Below are positions 22,516 to 30,042 of a DNA stretch of 37,073 nucleotides, one piece after another (the first letter of the stretch is position 1; each line of letters starts with the position of its first letter). The stretch lies in the IMG/VR virus record IMGVR_UViG_3300030116_005821, positions 1 through 37,073 of that record; one strand, given 5' to 3'. A program made the position numbers and the translations under genes. The stretch comes from a virus. The notes beneath the pieces were generated by a model. It was not told the DNA's origin and ran no database searches. It saw only the letters and a program-made list of their open reading frames with translations.

Positions 22516-22665
22516 TTAATATGGCTTTTTTAAATTTACTAGCCATTTATTTTTTAGCCTTAATGAGTTAACTTTCCTTTTTAATTTGTTGATCTTATGA
22601 CTTTTAAAAAGATTTAAAGCCACTAAAAAAACAATTAAAAAAACTATTAATATTTCATTATTCAT
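22516..22665 (-). CDS. 49-aa single-TM miniprotein
   Basis: ATG 22663-22665, with GAGGGGGTTACAAA upstream. MNNEILIVFLIVFLVALNLF then a very basic tail (KSHKINKLKRKVNSLRLKNK...). One N-terminal membrane segment about residues 5-20, Nout/Cin orientation likely. Last gene before the terminator at 22463. Unknown function. Phages often use such proteins for superinfection exclusion, but nothing here proves it. Confidence 0.65.
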   Translation of the reverse strand: MNNEILIVFLIVFLVALNLFKSHKINKLKRKVNSLRLKNKWLVNLKKPY

Positions 22666-22680
22666 TTTGTAACCCCCTCA

Positions 22681-22884
22681 TTAGTATTTAATTAGTTTTA
22701 AGATTCTAGGTATTTGATCGTAATTACTATTTAAATTCAATTCGTAAACATGATTTATCAAAATGTCATTTATTGAATCTTTTGTAAAAATAGATATTTT
22801 ATCTAAATAGTATTTTTCAATTTCATCTTCTGAAGGGTTACCTTCTAAAAATTCAATTAATAGATTTATTTTATTTAAATTCAT
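22681..22884 (-). CDS. 67-aa acidic hypothetical protein
   Basis: MNLNKINLLIEFLEGNPSED..., helical, acidic, ending RILKLIKY. It follows the DUF7227-like gene by one base, so the two are probably co-translated, although the site before its ATG (AAAATTTTTGGTAAGG) is only moderate. No family recognised. The small acidic partner of a larger basic protein suggests a binding partner or regulator, as inference. Confidence 0.6.
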   Translation of the reverse strand: MNLNKINLLIEFLEGNPSEDEIEKYYLDKISIFTKDSINDILINHVYELNLNSNYDQIPRILKLIKY

Positions 22885-22885
22885 T

Positions 22886-23647
22886 TTAAGACCTTACCAA
22901 AAATTTTAATCCATCTTTTTTTGTTAATTCATTATTCATATTCTTTTTTGACATTTTCGCCCTTAAACCTACAATAATATTTTTTCCATCGTTTTTAATT
23001 GTTCTTAAATCTGTTTTATCTCCATCAACTACAATTTGACTATTAAATGTTTTTGGCAAGTCTTGATTTTTATTTTTATTAAATACCATTGCTACATTGT
23101 AACCTTGTTTAATTTGTTCCTTTGTAACTTCATCGAGTCCAAAATGTGAATAAGTTAACTCATAATTAAAAAGGGTTTTTCTATTTGCTATTTTGGAGTA
23201 ATCGTAAAAAGTAACAAACGGGAACAATTCAAAAATTGTAGAATCATATTTTTTTACTTTGATATTCTCCCATTTAATATCACTATAAGCATTAAGCCTA
23301 AATGTAGGCTCAAAGCCTCTCTTTGTAGAATAGTTTATAGCCTTAAAAATGTCATGTACTAGATCGTTTAAAAAGTTTTGCCTATCCTCAAAAAATCTAA
23401 TCGTTTTATTTATTCTAGATTTTTTAACATTTGGAAAATTCCCGTTCCCGTTTTTTGCTACACATACAAAAGAACAATTTGATTTTTTTGGGTTTTGCTC
23501 GTTTATTGTTATTCTGTTTGCACTTGGGCAAGTATTATATCCCGATGTATCAGAATGAGCAAGACTTAAAAAGTATGTATGAACTTTTAAATCTAAGTTC
23601 TTTTTAGCTTTTTGATTTGTAATTGGTGATGATAATAATTTAAACAT
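22886..23647 (-). CDS. DUF7227-like protein
   Basis: 253 aa. The pattern YFLSLAHSDTSGYNTCPSA, then C-S-F-V-C-VAKNG, TIRFFEDRQNFLNDLVHDIF, FRLNAYSDIKWENI, VTFYDYSKIANR and a C-terminal VVDGDKTDLRT followed by NIIVGLRAK matches a family found on phages and plasmids that I recall as DUF7227. Its activity is unknown to me. The conserved Cys cluster near the N-terminus may bind metal. It is the centre of a small transcription unit of its own. Confidence 0.7.
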   Translation of the reverse strand: MFKLLSSPITNQKAKKNLDLKVHTYFLSLAHSDTSGYNTCPSANRITINEQNPKKSNCSFVCVAKNGNGNFPNVKKSRINKTIRFFEDRQNFLNDLVHDIFKAINYSTKRGFEPTFRLNAYSDIKWENIKVKKYDSTIFELFPFVTFYDYSKIANRKTLFNYELTYSHFGLDEVTKEQIKQGYNVAMVFNKNKNQDLPKTFNSQIVVDGDKTDLRTIKNDGKNIIVGLRAKMSKKNMNNELTKKDGLKFLVRS

Positions 23648-23660
23648 ATTTAACTCCCTT

Positions 23661-24011
23661 CTATATTAATGAACTTGTTTTATTTAATTCTGTTAAAAGA
23701 TCCATATAATTTTCTAATTGACATAAAATAGATTGATTATTTTGTAATAAAAAATTTAATGCTTTATAGTTTTCTAAATTATTACAAGATTCAGATAATG
23801 AACAATTAAACTCAGATTCATTAAAACAATTTTTATCAATTCTAATTGTTAAGGTGTGAGTCACTCCTCTATTTGAATAATTTAAATCAAATTCAATCTT
23901 TTTATTATTGACATAATTTTCTGAGTTTGTTTTTGTTCTTGGGTAAAGTTCAATATCTTTAAACGTTGTTAATGGGTTAATTTGTTTGTTTACTGTGCCT
24001 AGAGTATCCAT
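23661..24011 (-). CDS. 116-aa hypothetical protein
   Basis: First gene of the second minus unit. MDTLGTVNKQINPLTTFKDI, a basic-Tyr stretch YPRTKTNSENYVNNKK, then beta strands (THTLTIRIDKNCF) and a helical Leu/Asn-rich end. AAAAGGAAAAACAAATC precedes the ATG. The SSB-like length and strand pattern could be an OB-type fold, but I do not claim it. It is followed by the DUF7227-like gene. Confidence 0.6.
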   Translation of the reverse strand: MDTLGTVNKQINPLTTFKDIELYPRTKTNSENYVNNKKIEFDLNYSNRGVTHTLTIRIDKNCFNESEFNCSLSESCNNLENYKALNFLLQNNQSILCQLENYMDLLTELNKTSSLI

Positions 24012-24052
24012 GATTTGTTTTTCCTTTTATTTAATTAATTAGTGATAGTTTT

Positions 24053-24082
24053 AATGTAATGTTAAAAACAAATATGAGTCAA
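24053..24082 (-). promoter_or_regulatory. Promoter candidate for the 22516-24011 unit
   Basis: On the minus strand TTGACTC begins at 24082 (TTGACT, 24077-24082), followed at 17-18 bases by TTACAT/TACATT. The -35 and following C are identical to the early promoter at 22178-22183. The -10 is weaker, so transcription may be moderate or helped by an activator. The gene start is 42 bases downstream of the -10. Confidence 0.5.
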
Positions 24083-24285
24083 ATTTTTTTTGTATTTTAA
24101 GCAAAAAAAACTTGTAAAAAACTTTATCAAAGCCCAAAGCATCCAATCAATTTTAAGCCACCTAAAACCCACCTAAAACAAGAGATTACTACCTAAAGCT
24201 ATAACAACACTAAAAACTTTTTTTATGGCGTTTAAAGTGGTAATTTGGGATTCTATCGAGGGTAGAAAATAGAGTAAAAAAACTA

Positions 24286-24353
24286 TTGACATTTGATTGG
24301 TTTTAACAGTACAAAAATTAGCTATTGACATTGTCAATTATTGGAGTTATTAG
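24286..24353 (+). promoter_or_regulatory. Tandem TTGACA promoters with a palindromic operator-like site
   Basis: CTATTGACATT occurs twice, giving consensus -35 boxes at 24286-24291 and 24325-24330. The second has TATTAG (24348-24353) at 17 bases. That -35 is embedded in the palindrome TTGACATTGTCAA (24325-24337), a classic overlap of operator and promoter. Transcription would run toward the repeats and the small terminase gene. Confidence 0.5.
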
Positions 24354-24469
24354 TACATACTAAATCCTTCGTTTTATCTTTTTAAGGTAGGTTACTACCT
24401 ATAAAACAAGATCGTTTATTTTTGCTATTAAATTGGGCTTATTTGGACAATTGTATATTTTTTATGTAA

Positions 24470-24608
24470 ACTTGTAACACTCTGTTATACTTGTAACAAT
24501 GTGCAACGTCTCAACCTGGGGCGTCTCAACCCGTTACAACTACCATGGTAGCTGCTTAAATTATGGTAGCTGTATGGTAGTTAAATGGTAGCTGTTGCAA
24601 CGACTACC
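24470..24608. repeat. Cluster of direct and inverted repeats (iteron-like)
   Basis: Three repeat types follow one another: ACTTGTAACA at 24470 and 24489 (19-bp period), with an imperfect inverted copy CGTTACAACT at 24532; CGTCTCAACC at 24507 and 24522 (15-bp period); ATGGTAGCTG at 24545, 24563 and 24585, plus ATGGTAG at 24574 (periods 18, 11, 11). CTACCATGGTAG (24540-24551) is a perfect 12-bp palindrome. GCAACG occurs on both sides. The position just upstream of the small terminase favours a pac/cos or origin site. Confidence 0.65.
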
Positions 24609-24841
24609 CTATAGGCGTATGACTTTTTTTGTATTGTGGTCTACCCTCATTCCCCACAAAATAACATATAAGAAACCCTCAATCTAAATTTTAAAAAAAA
24701 TCTCAAAAGAAAGACCTTGTTGTTATTACTGTATAGGGGTATTGGTATCTTTGGAGGATTCAGGTCGCACAATTTTAAATAGGTATTGTATTAGAGTATA
24801 AAACCTCTGTAAAATATACTATAACGACAAAAAGGTCTTGT

Positions 24842-25477
24842 ATGAGTATAAATTTACCTGATAAATGGAAACCAGAGAAAGTAAGAGCTATTGAAGTGTT
24901 AGTTTCTAATCCAGGAGCTAAGATAGTTGATGTTGCTAAAGAGGCTGGAGTAACAAGAAATACTGTATTTTTATGGTTGAAAGATCCAGAGTTTGTAGAA
25001 GTATTTTATCAAAGATATATGGTGTCATTTGGGTCTAAATTGCCCTCAGTTTTAGAGTCTATGATACGAGAGGCAGAGGCGGGTAATGTACAAGCTGGTA
25101 GACTTGTTTTAGAACACTCTGGAAAGTTAATAAAGCGTGTAGAAGTAGCCAATCACCAAAGCCCATTTGAGAAGTTTTTAAACTCTAACAATAGTGAAGT
25201 AGAAGCTGACTATGAAGAAATTTCTGAAGATAATATACAAGTCCTACCACAACGACCTATTGTTCCTAAAAAAGTAAAGCACCCTACTAAAAAAGAAGCA
25301 CTAAAAAATCTAAGAGCTAAACAGATAAAACTGAAGAAAAGAAGAGAGGCTTTACGATGGAAAAAAAGAGCAAAAGCAGTTGGAATACCTCTACTTGGAA
25401 AAGGAAGACCTACTCCAGCACAAAAGAAAGCTTGGCAAGACAAAGTTATAGCAAAAGAGAAGTCCACTAATCCCTAG
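24842..25477 (+). CDS. terS: Terminase small subunit
   Basis: 211 aa. The N-terminal DNA-binding domain reads VDVAKEAGVTRNTVFLWLKD (helix-turn-helix, about residues 33-52), followed by a helical oligomerisation part (LESMIREAEAGNVQAGRLVL) and a basic C-terminal third rich in Lys/Arg. It recognises the packaging site and feeds DNA to the large subunit. The gene is alone on the plus strand while the large terminase is on the minus strand 2.7 kb away, an unusual split. The repeat region directly upstream may be its target. Confidence 0.75.
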   Translation: MSINLPDKWKPEKVRAIEVLVSNPGAKIVDVAKEAGVTRNTVFLWLKDPEFVEVFYQRYMVSFGSKLPSVLESMIREAEAGNVQAGRLVLEHSGKLIKRVEVANHQSPFEKFLNSNNSEVEADYEEISEDNIQVLPQRPIVPKKVKHPTKKEALKNLRAKQIKLKKRREALRWKKRAKAVGIPLLGKGRPTPAQKKAWQDKVIAKEKSTNP

Positions 25478-25561
25478 CGAGTAGTGGTTTTAGGGTAAAA
25501 ACACCCTTCTAGTGTGTTTAAATGCACTTTGATTTGCTTAGGTATGTCCTGTAGCGAGGTC

Positions 25562-25588
25562 CATATATATATTAACATATATATATTA
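25562..25588. repeat. Tandem 13-bp AT repeat
   Basis: CATATATATATTA occurs twice, at 25562-25574 and 25576-25588, in the gap between the small terminase and the convergent zinc-ribbon gene. It is also self-complementary over the ATATATAT core. Possible DNA-bending or unwinding element, or an mRNA end structure. No gene overlaps it. Confidence 0.5.
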
Positions 25589-25608
25589 TATACAGAGTAA
25601 TAGGATTC

Positions 25609-25637
25609 CTCCAGTGAGAAGTGGAGTTATTTTTTTA
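25609..25637 (+). terminator. Terminator candidate after the small terminase gene
   Basis: CTCCA (25609-25613) pairs with TGGAG (25622-25626), loop 8, followed by TTATTTTTTTATT on the plus strand. The stem is short but the T-run is good. It lies 130 bases after the small terminase stop and overlaps the 3' end of the convergent zinc-ribbon gene. Confidence 0.5.
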
Positions 25638-25770
25638 TTCGTTTAATTCTGGTGGTATAATAAGATTTACAGTTAGGACATTGATCATGCTTTTCTAACG
25701 ACGTACTTAACGTAGTCCATGTCCATCCACAATCTGTACAGAACCAAGGAGTAATAGTGAATTTTTTCAC
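25627..25770 (-). CDS. 47-aa zinc-ribbon miniprotein
   Basis: GTG 25768-25770 overlaps the upstream stop (GTGA). The product (M)KKFTITPWFCTDCGWTWTT..., later C-P-N-C, ends RIKRIKK. Two CxxC pairs about 20 residues apart make a textbook zinc ribbon, with Trp-rich surface and basic tail. It is the last gene of the terminase-portal operon. It might be a packaging accessory or regulator. No family identified. Confidence 0.7.
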   Translation of the reverse strand: MKKFTITPWFCTDCGWTWTTLSTSLEKHDQCPNCKSYYTTRIKRIKK

Positions 25771-26237
25771 AGTTTTAGTTTATCACTAACATCCACATCA
25801 ACAGGAAGTAACTGACAATAACAATATTCCTTACAAACGCTAAAACCTGATCCAGGCATACCTCTTACTGTCCAATTATCCCAAGTATCTATTTCACCAG
25901 CCCTTTCTTTACAATCAGGACATATATTTTTAGATATGGCGACCCACCTTAACTTTCCCCCCATGTCTCCAAATCTCCGAAACGCTTGATTAATTGCACC
26001 AATAGTTCCTCGTTTAATTGAGTTCCGCAATTCTCCAAAAATTCGTCCTTTGGTGGCAAGATCGGATTCAAGAGTTCTAATAATCGATTGTTCACTAACA
26101 CCATTTCTTCTAAGACGTTCAATCTCTTGATTAAGTCGTTCATTGAAGACTCTGATGTCGAAAGATAATCCAAGAGCAGCGAGTAGTAATATTTCTCTGT
26201 CTTTGTCATCTAATTCCCTAATAGTATGTTCTGCCAT
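25767..26237 (-). CDS. Head morphogenesis protein, Mu gpF-like (C-terminal type)
   Basis: 156 aa. The C-terminal part has C106-P-D-C109-KERAGEIDTWDNW, G-M-P-G-S-G and C135-KEYC139-Y-C141, the Cys/His-like motif of Mu gpF family minor head proteins. The N-terminal part is a helical bundle. The family is usually longer (over 250 aa), so this is a short form. AAAGGATATTTT precedes the ATG. It lies downstream of the portal as is usual. Confidence 0.75.
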   Translation of the reverse strand: MAEHTIRELDDKDREILLLAALGLSFDIRVFNERLNQEIERLRRNGVSEQSIIRTLESDLATKGRIFGELRNSIKRGTIGAINQAFRRFGDMGGKLRWVAISKNICPDCKERAGEIDTWDNWTVRGMPGSGFSVCKEYCYCQLLPVDVDVSDKLKL

Positions 26238-26249
26238 AAAATATCCTTT

Positions 26250-26699
26250 TTAAGTTTCTAATACAAGAGGAGTTTTTCTTCTTAATGCTTGTTTTGATCT
26301 TCTATAAAAGCTATTCATAATTTTTTTAAAACCATCTTTGGTAGCAGATATAAAAGGTCTAGCATCTACTTTTTTATTAGGAATCATAGATTTAGGTGCT
26401 GTAATAAAACCTTTTTCATGCAAAAACCCATAACTTAACATCTGAACTCCTTTGTTAGTAGCTTTTATACTATTGTATAAAGCACCAGTTGCTTTTAAAG
26501 GAGGGCTAGTAGGTTGTGTTCTGCTTTCTCTAATTTCCTTAGTAACTTTTCCCAAAGGAGGTTTTACACCTTTATCGATGTTTTCTCTAGATCCTTTTGC
26601 AGAATCCTTGGCATAATCTAGTAAAGTGGTTTCAATAAGCTTTGGCATTTCATTTGCCAATTTATTAAAATCAACTGCTACGGATATTTTCAATTTCAT
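26250..26699 (-). CDS. Virion morphogenesis protein, Mu gpG / HK97 gp10-like
   Basis: 149 aa from ATG 26697-26699 with GGAG upstream. The earlier TTG is less likely. Key segments: VKPPLGKVTKEIRESRTQPT, SPPLKATGALYNSIKA, YGFLHEKGF and MIPNKKVDARPFIS, a pattern of phage virion morphogenesis proteins involved in tail or head completion. A basic C-terminus (RRSKQALRRK) follows. In most genomes this gene lies near the tail terminator; here it is in the inverted head block. Confidence 0.7.
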   Translation of the reverse strand: MKLKISVAVDFNKLANEMPKLIETTLLDYAKDSAKGSRENIDKGVKPPLGKVTKEIRESRTQPTSPPLKATGALYNSIKATNKGVQMLSYGFLHEKGFITAPKSMIPNKKVDARPFISATKDGFKKIMNSFYRRSKQALRRKTPLVLET

Positions 26700-26904
26700 C
26701 AAAAAACTCCTTGCCTAGTCTTTTAGCTTCTAGGTATTTATCTTGATTATTTATAATATATTCTTCTGCTTGAGCAGTTGCCCAAGAGATTGGATCTTTG
26801 AGTATTTCTTTTATATCGCCTTTTAGATCAACATCAAGATTGTTGATTTTGTCTAGGCGTTTGACGAAACTGAGTAAAGATTGATTGTTGTCGTGTTTGC
26901 TCAT
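26671..26904 (-). CDS. 77-aa hypothetical protein overlapping the portal gene
   Basis: Start at ATG 26902-26904 (MSKHDNNQSLLSFVKRLDKI), preceded by CAGAGGCTTTA. It is helical and acidic. Its first 71 bases overlap the portal 3' end in another frame. The 3' end overlaps the gpG-like gene by 29. Such a long overlap is unusual here, but the frame stays open and the ribosome site fits. Possibly a head accessory. Function unknown. Confidence 0.55.
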   Translation of the reverse strand: MSKHDNNQSLLSFVKRLDKINNLDVDLKGDIKEILKDPISWATAQAEEYIINNQDKYLEAKRLGKEFFDEIENIRSS

Positions 26905-28147
26905 TAAAGCCTCTGTTATTATCAATAATGGCTTGAGCTTGCTCTAGTGTTAAGTCTTTATTTTCACGAACCATTATTTTTGCTTGAGTAGTTAGATTAT
27001 TTTGTAAATCAAAGTTATCTTTTAAGATTTGATCTTGAACTGTTTTAGGATATTCTACTTCATAGAAGTCTATCCCAAATTCTTCAGAAAGATTAATATT
27101 ATTATAAGCTGCAATGGTTCTTTCTATTTCATAAAGATCTTTTTCATATAATCTCCATAGAGCAATATCATCATAGTAATCTTCTTTTCTTTCCATGTCT
27201 TTAACCATCAATGAAATACCACTAGGTACTTCTCCACCAGACTCAGCCCATTGTATCCATAAATGATTATTGGTGGCTACTAATTCCATTTGAAATTTTA
27301 TGTTGTCAATTGCCTCTGTAATATTTCCACCAGGGCTAGTAATATTATACTTCCCTTCTTCTCCCATGTCTAAAATAGTATTAGATCCAGCACGAATCAT
27401 ATTTTGATCTGCTTGAAGTCCATTAACCCAAGGCTGACCAAACATGTTATAGCGTAATCCTAAATTCATTTCTGTCATTGATATGTTAACTTGCTCATTG
27501 CAGTTAATAATATCATTTGCACCCTCTACATAAAAAGAGTCAATTTGATCTTCTCGGTGAGTAAATGAAAAAGGTAATATACCATAAGGATTTTCTTCTT
27601 CAAAAATAATAGCTCCTTCTTCATTCATAATTACATTCTTTTCTGAATCCCAATATTCCCATTGAAGTTCAGTTGTATTACTAAGGTCTGCAACTTGATT
27701 AAGTAATGGATATGTAATTGCAATAGGTGTAAAAGGATCATCATTAAAATAGGATTCAAAATAATAAATTGGTCTGTATTCAAAGCGACCATTCTTCCAA
27801 AACACTCTGTTAGCAATTGTTCCTAGCAAACGAGTCATACGCTCTGAATGTTTTAATCTAACATCTTTTGTTGGCGTTAAGCTTTCATATAGGTCTGAGG
27901 TATTGCCAGTGTTTCTTTTTGCACCAAGCGTATAAATACCACTTATTTTATTTATAAACTTTCTAGTAAAATTAGTTAACGTAGGAGGTATCTCATTAAA
28001 AGCATCTCCTGTAAAATAATTTTTAATATACTGTTCAGTTGATGTTCCTGAATAGTAGTCTAGATGCTTTCTGATTTCAAACCTTCTTTGTTGAGCCATC
28101 ATCATCTTTGCTTCTGTTAGTTTATCCTTTATAACTTTATCTATCAT
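26834..28147 (-). CDS. Portal protein
   Basis: 437 aa with typical portal content: N-terminal helix (MIDKVIKDKLTEAKMMM), DYYSG and NEIPPTLTNFTRKFINKISG, a beta wing with QWEYWDSEKNVIM and GILPFSFTHRED, the long channel helix region (NEQVNISMTEMNLGL, later VKDMERKEDYYDDIALWRLY), and a Gln-rich C-terminus. It forms the dodecameric ring at one head vertex. Directly downstream of the large terminase (ATGA overlap) on the same strand, as in nearly all tailed phages. Confidence 0.85.
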   Translation of the reverse strand: MIDKVIKDKLTEAKMMMAQQRRFEIRKHLDYYSGTSTEQYIKNYFTGDAFNEIPPTLTNFTRKFINKISGIYTLGAKRNTGNTSDLYESLTPTKDVRLKHSERMTRLLGTIANRVFWKNGRFEYRPIYYFESYFNDDPFTPIAITYPLLNQVADLSNTTELQWEYWDSEKNVIMNEEGAIIFEEENPYGILPFSFTHREDQIDSFYVEGANDIINCNEQVNISMTEMNLGLRYNMFGQPWVNGLQADQNMIRAGSNTILDMGEEGKYNITSPGGNITEAIDNIKFQMELVATNNHLWIQWAESGGEVPSGISLMVKDMERKEDYYDDIALWRLYEKDLYEIERTIAAYNNINLSEEFGIDFYEVEYPKTVQDQILKDNFDLQNNLTTQAKIMVRENKDLTLEQAQAIIDNNRGFNEQTRQQSIFTQFRQTPRQNQQS

Positions 28148-29457
28148 CTTTGAATCCTCTTCATTTCCCTATTTCTCATTGGAAATCTGTTTATTATGAA
28201 ATACCTAAAAGCATCATTTCCATGATCGTGATAACCATCTTTTATAGGTTCTTCCTTTATCGGCTTACCATCTTCAGACTCAGGATACCTATACTCTTCA
28301 AAATCTTCAATTACATCAACACATTTTCTGTCAACATGTATTCTTCTTATGCCCTCTGCACTTTCAAAAAACCCTCTTGTATAAGCCACACTATTTATAA
28401 TATTTCTACTTTTTCTGTCTCTAGTGTAAAGTATTCTCATACCGCTTCTTCTAAAAATCTCTGTATCGGCTGCTCCACTTTGTCCTTGAATATTACTACC
28501 AGCTGGATCTCCATAATAGCTTACAATAGGATAACCTTTTACTTTAATCATTTTAATTAGATCTTCTGTTCTGATATTTTTCTTATGCAGAATACAATCA
28601 AAAATTCTAATATGATCAAACTCTCCATCAAAGTATGTCTGCATAAATAAAACCGCTGGCATCCTATAGCCAAAGTCAATTGAGCAATAAGTAGGAAGAT
28701 TAGGGTCATATGGAAAGTTTCCTGTATCTAACTCACGATTAAAATCCCAAACCTTGCCTTCAAATACAGAAAATTCTGCTCCGAATTCTTGACCAAAAAG
28801 TTCTTTAGACATATTTCGTTTTCTTTCAATAATAGCTGGATCATTCAATCCTAGTGGAAACTCGTATTGGTTTTTCCAAGAAGGTGATGAATAGTTGGAC
28901 CACATATCATCTATTTCGCCTAACTTATACAGATCATAAATCCAATTTCTTCCTTCTGGTGTAGTAATAAAAATTACTTTACCTTTTCTACCAGCTACTG
29001 TAGGAGATAAATACATATCCCAAATCTTTTTATTCATCTTGGCTACCTCATCAATAACCAAAAGATCTAAACCCTCTCCCACAAGACTTGATGGATTATC
29101 TGCTGACATACCCTCTACTATTGTTCCCCATTTAAAACGAATATACATATCTTTTTCAGAAGCTTTATCAATATCATCTCCATGCCCAACTACCATTCTC
29201 TGCCATATCTCTCTGAAAATTAATCTTGCTTTTTTATAAGACATCCCAACAACCCATATACGTTTATTGGGTTGTGAAGCTACATAGGTTGCCTCCATAG
29301 CACTAGCCCAAGTCTTTCCAAATCTCCTGCCACACACAATAACATTAAACCTCGCATTGTACTTTTTTGGATAGTGAAGAGCTAGCTGACCATCATGCGG
29401 TTTGTATCCTAAATATTCAAACCATTTTTTTTTAAATTCGTAATTTTTCTCTTGCAT
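28144..29457 (-). CDS. terL: Terminase large subunit (packaging ATPase/nuclease)
   Basis: 437 aa. Walker A G43-R-R-F-G-K-T49, Walker B L-L-V-I-D136-E137, coupling motif T-T-P-E-G. The C-terminal nuclease domain keeps its metal residues D261 (SIDFGYR), D317 (YYGDPAGS) and the DGYH-D411-HGN-D415-AFRYF motif. It translocates DNA into the procapsid and cuts concatemers. The start is at 29457 after AT-rich promoter-like DNA. It reads opposite to both the small terminase and the scaffold/capsid genes. Confidence 0.9.
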   Translation of the reverse strand: MQEKNYEFKKKWFEYLGYKPHDGQLALHYPKKYNARFNVIVCGRRFGKTWASAMEATYVASQPNKRIWVVGMSYKKARLIFREIWQRMVVGHGDDIDKASEKDMYIRFKWGTIVEGMSADNPSSLVGEGLDLLVIDEVAKMNKKIWDMYLSPTVAGRKGKVIFITTPEGRNWIYDLYKLGEIDDMWSNYSSPSWKNQYEFPLGLNDPAIIERKRNMSKELFGQEFGAEFSVFEGKVWDFNRELDTGNFPYDPNLPTYCSIDFGYRMPAVLFMQTYFDGEFDHIRIFDCILHKKNIRTEDLIKMIKVKGYPIVSYYGDPAGSNIQGQSGAADTEIFRRSGMRILYTRDRKSRNIINSVAYTRGFFESAEGIRRIHVDRKCVDVIEDFEEYRYPESEDGKPIKEEPIKDGYHDHGNDAFRYFIINRFPMRNREMKRIQR

Positions 29458-29542
29458 TAGAATACTTCTATAAGTTACATTATACTATACTTTTAATGCA
29501 AGGGATATTCTTGCAAAATAACTACTCACTTAAGAGGTAAAA
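29458..29542. promoter_or_regulatory. Divergent control region between terL and scaffold
   Basis: 85 bases between divergent operons. On the minus strand a TATAAT (29479-29484) precedes the large terminase gene but no good -35 is seen. TGCAAG (29497-29502) and CTTGCA (29510-29515) form an inverted repeat with a 7-base spacer, a possible operator. The scaffold gene has AAGAGGTAAAA as ribosome site. Two late promoters must lie here or further inside. Confidence 0.45.
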
Positions 29543-30040
29543 ATGTCAGAAGAAAAAGTCATCGAAACAGATGTAAAACAGGAAAACGTCACTAAAGACG
29601 AAAACAATGTACCTATTTCAAGGCTAAACGAAGTAATCTCTGAAAGAAATGATCTCAGAGATAAAATGAAAGCTTTTGAACAACAACAGGAAGAACAGAA
29701 GAGAGCTAAGTTAAAAGAAGAAGAAAAGTGGCAAGAATTAAATGTCGAGCTTAATAAAGAAATTGAAACCTATAAACCTTATAAAGAGAAGTGGGAATCA
29801 ATGGATTTAAAACTTCGGAAAGATGCTTTAGCTAAACTTCCTGAATCTAAACGAGAAAAATTTTCCAATGTGGATACGGAAACGCTACTTAATATCGTAA
29901 GTGAATTTGGCGAGTCAAAGGAAAATCCTCCTGATAGAAAGGGAACTGTTCCTACACAAAGACTTGGCAAAATAACCGATATGAGTCCTGAAGAACGTAA
30001 ACGCAATTGGAGTCAAATATTAGAATCTTATAGGAGATAA
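29543..30040 (+). CDS. Scaffolding protein
   Basis: A 165-aa, highly charged protein: acidic N-terminus, a long coiled coil (SERNDLRDKMKAFEQQQEEQ and beyond), and a Lys/Arg-rich C-terminus (MSPEERKRNWSQILESYRR) that may bind capsid. No structural globular domain. Position immediately before the major capsid gene is canonical for an HK97-type scaffold. Size is typical. Confidence 0.8.
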   Translation: MSEEKVIETDVKQENVTKDENNVPISRLNEVISERNDLRDKMKAFEQQQEEQKRAKLKEEEKWQELNVELNKEIETYKPYKEKWESMDLKLRKDALAKLPESKREKFSNVDTETLLNIVSEFGESKENPPDRKGTVPTQRLGKITDMSPEERKRNWSQILESYRR

Positions 30041-30042
30041 TA

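Larger units (their letters stand above)
24083..24841. other. Large gene-free region before the small terminase gene
   Basis: With 24012-24082 this makes 830 bp without a plausible gene (only ORFs shorter than 20 codons). It holds plus-strand promoter-like sites at 24286 and 24325, a short hairpin (AGGTAG at 24385-24390 with CTACCT at 24395-24400) and the repeat cluster at 24470-24608. GGTAG or its complement CTACC occurs at least ten times between 24190 and 24645. It is the largest non-coding stretch and the most likely seat of origin, packaging site or master control. Confidence 0.6.

Noticed and set aside
24235-24282. A 15-codon plus-strand ORF (MAFKVVIWDSIEGRK)
   Set aside because: No ribosome site, no coupling and no second copy for support.
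24470-24608. CRISPR array
   Set aside because: Repeats are only 10 bp with 1-9 bp spacers of no consistent length, and no cas genes exist.
25949-26209. An 86-codon minus-strand frame inside the gpF-like gene that reads like a plausible acidic protein
   Set aside because: The gpF-like frame has the diagnostic Cys pattern and a good ribosome site. The overlapping frame has neither homology nor a site, and looks natural only because of the codon composition.
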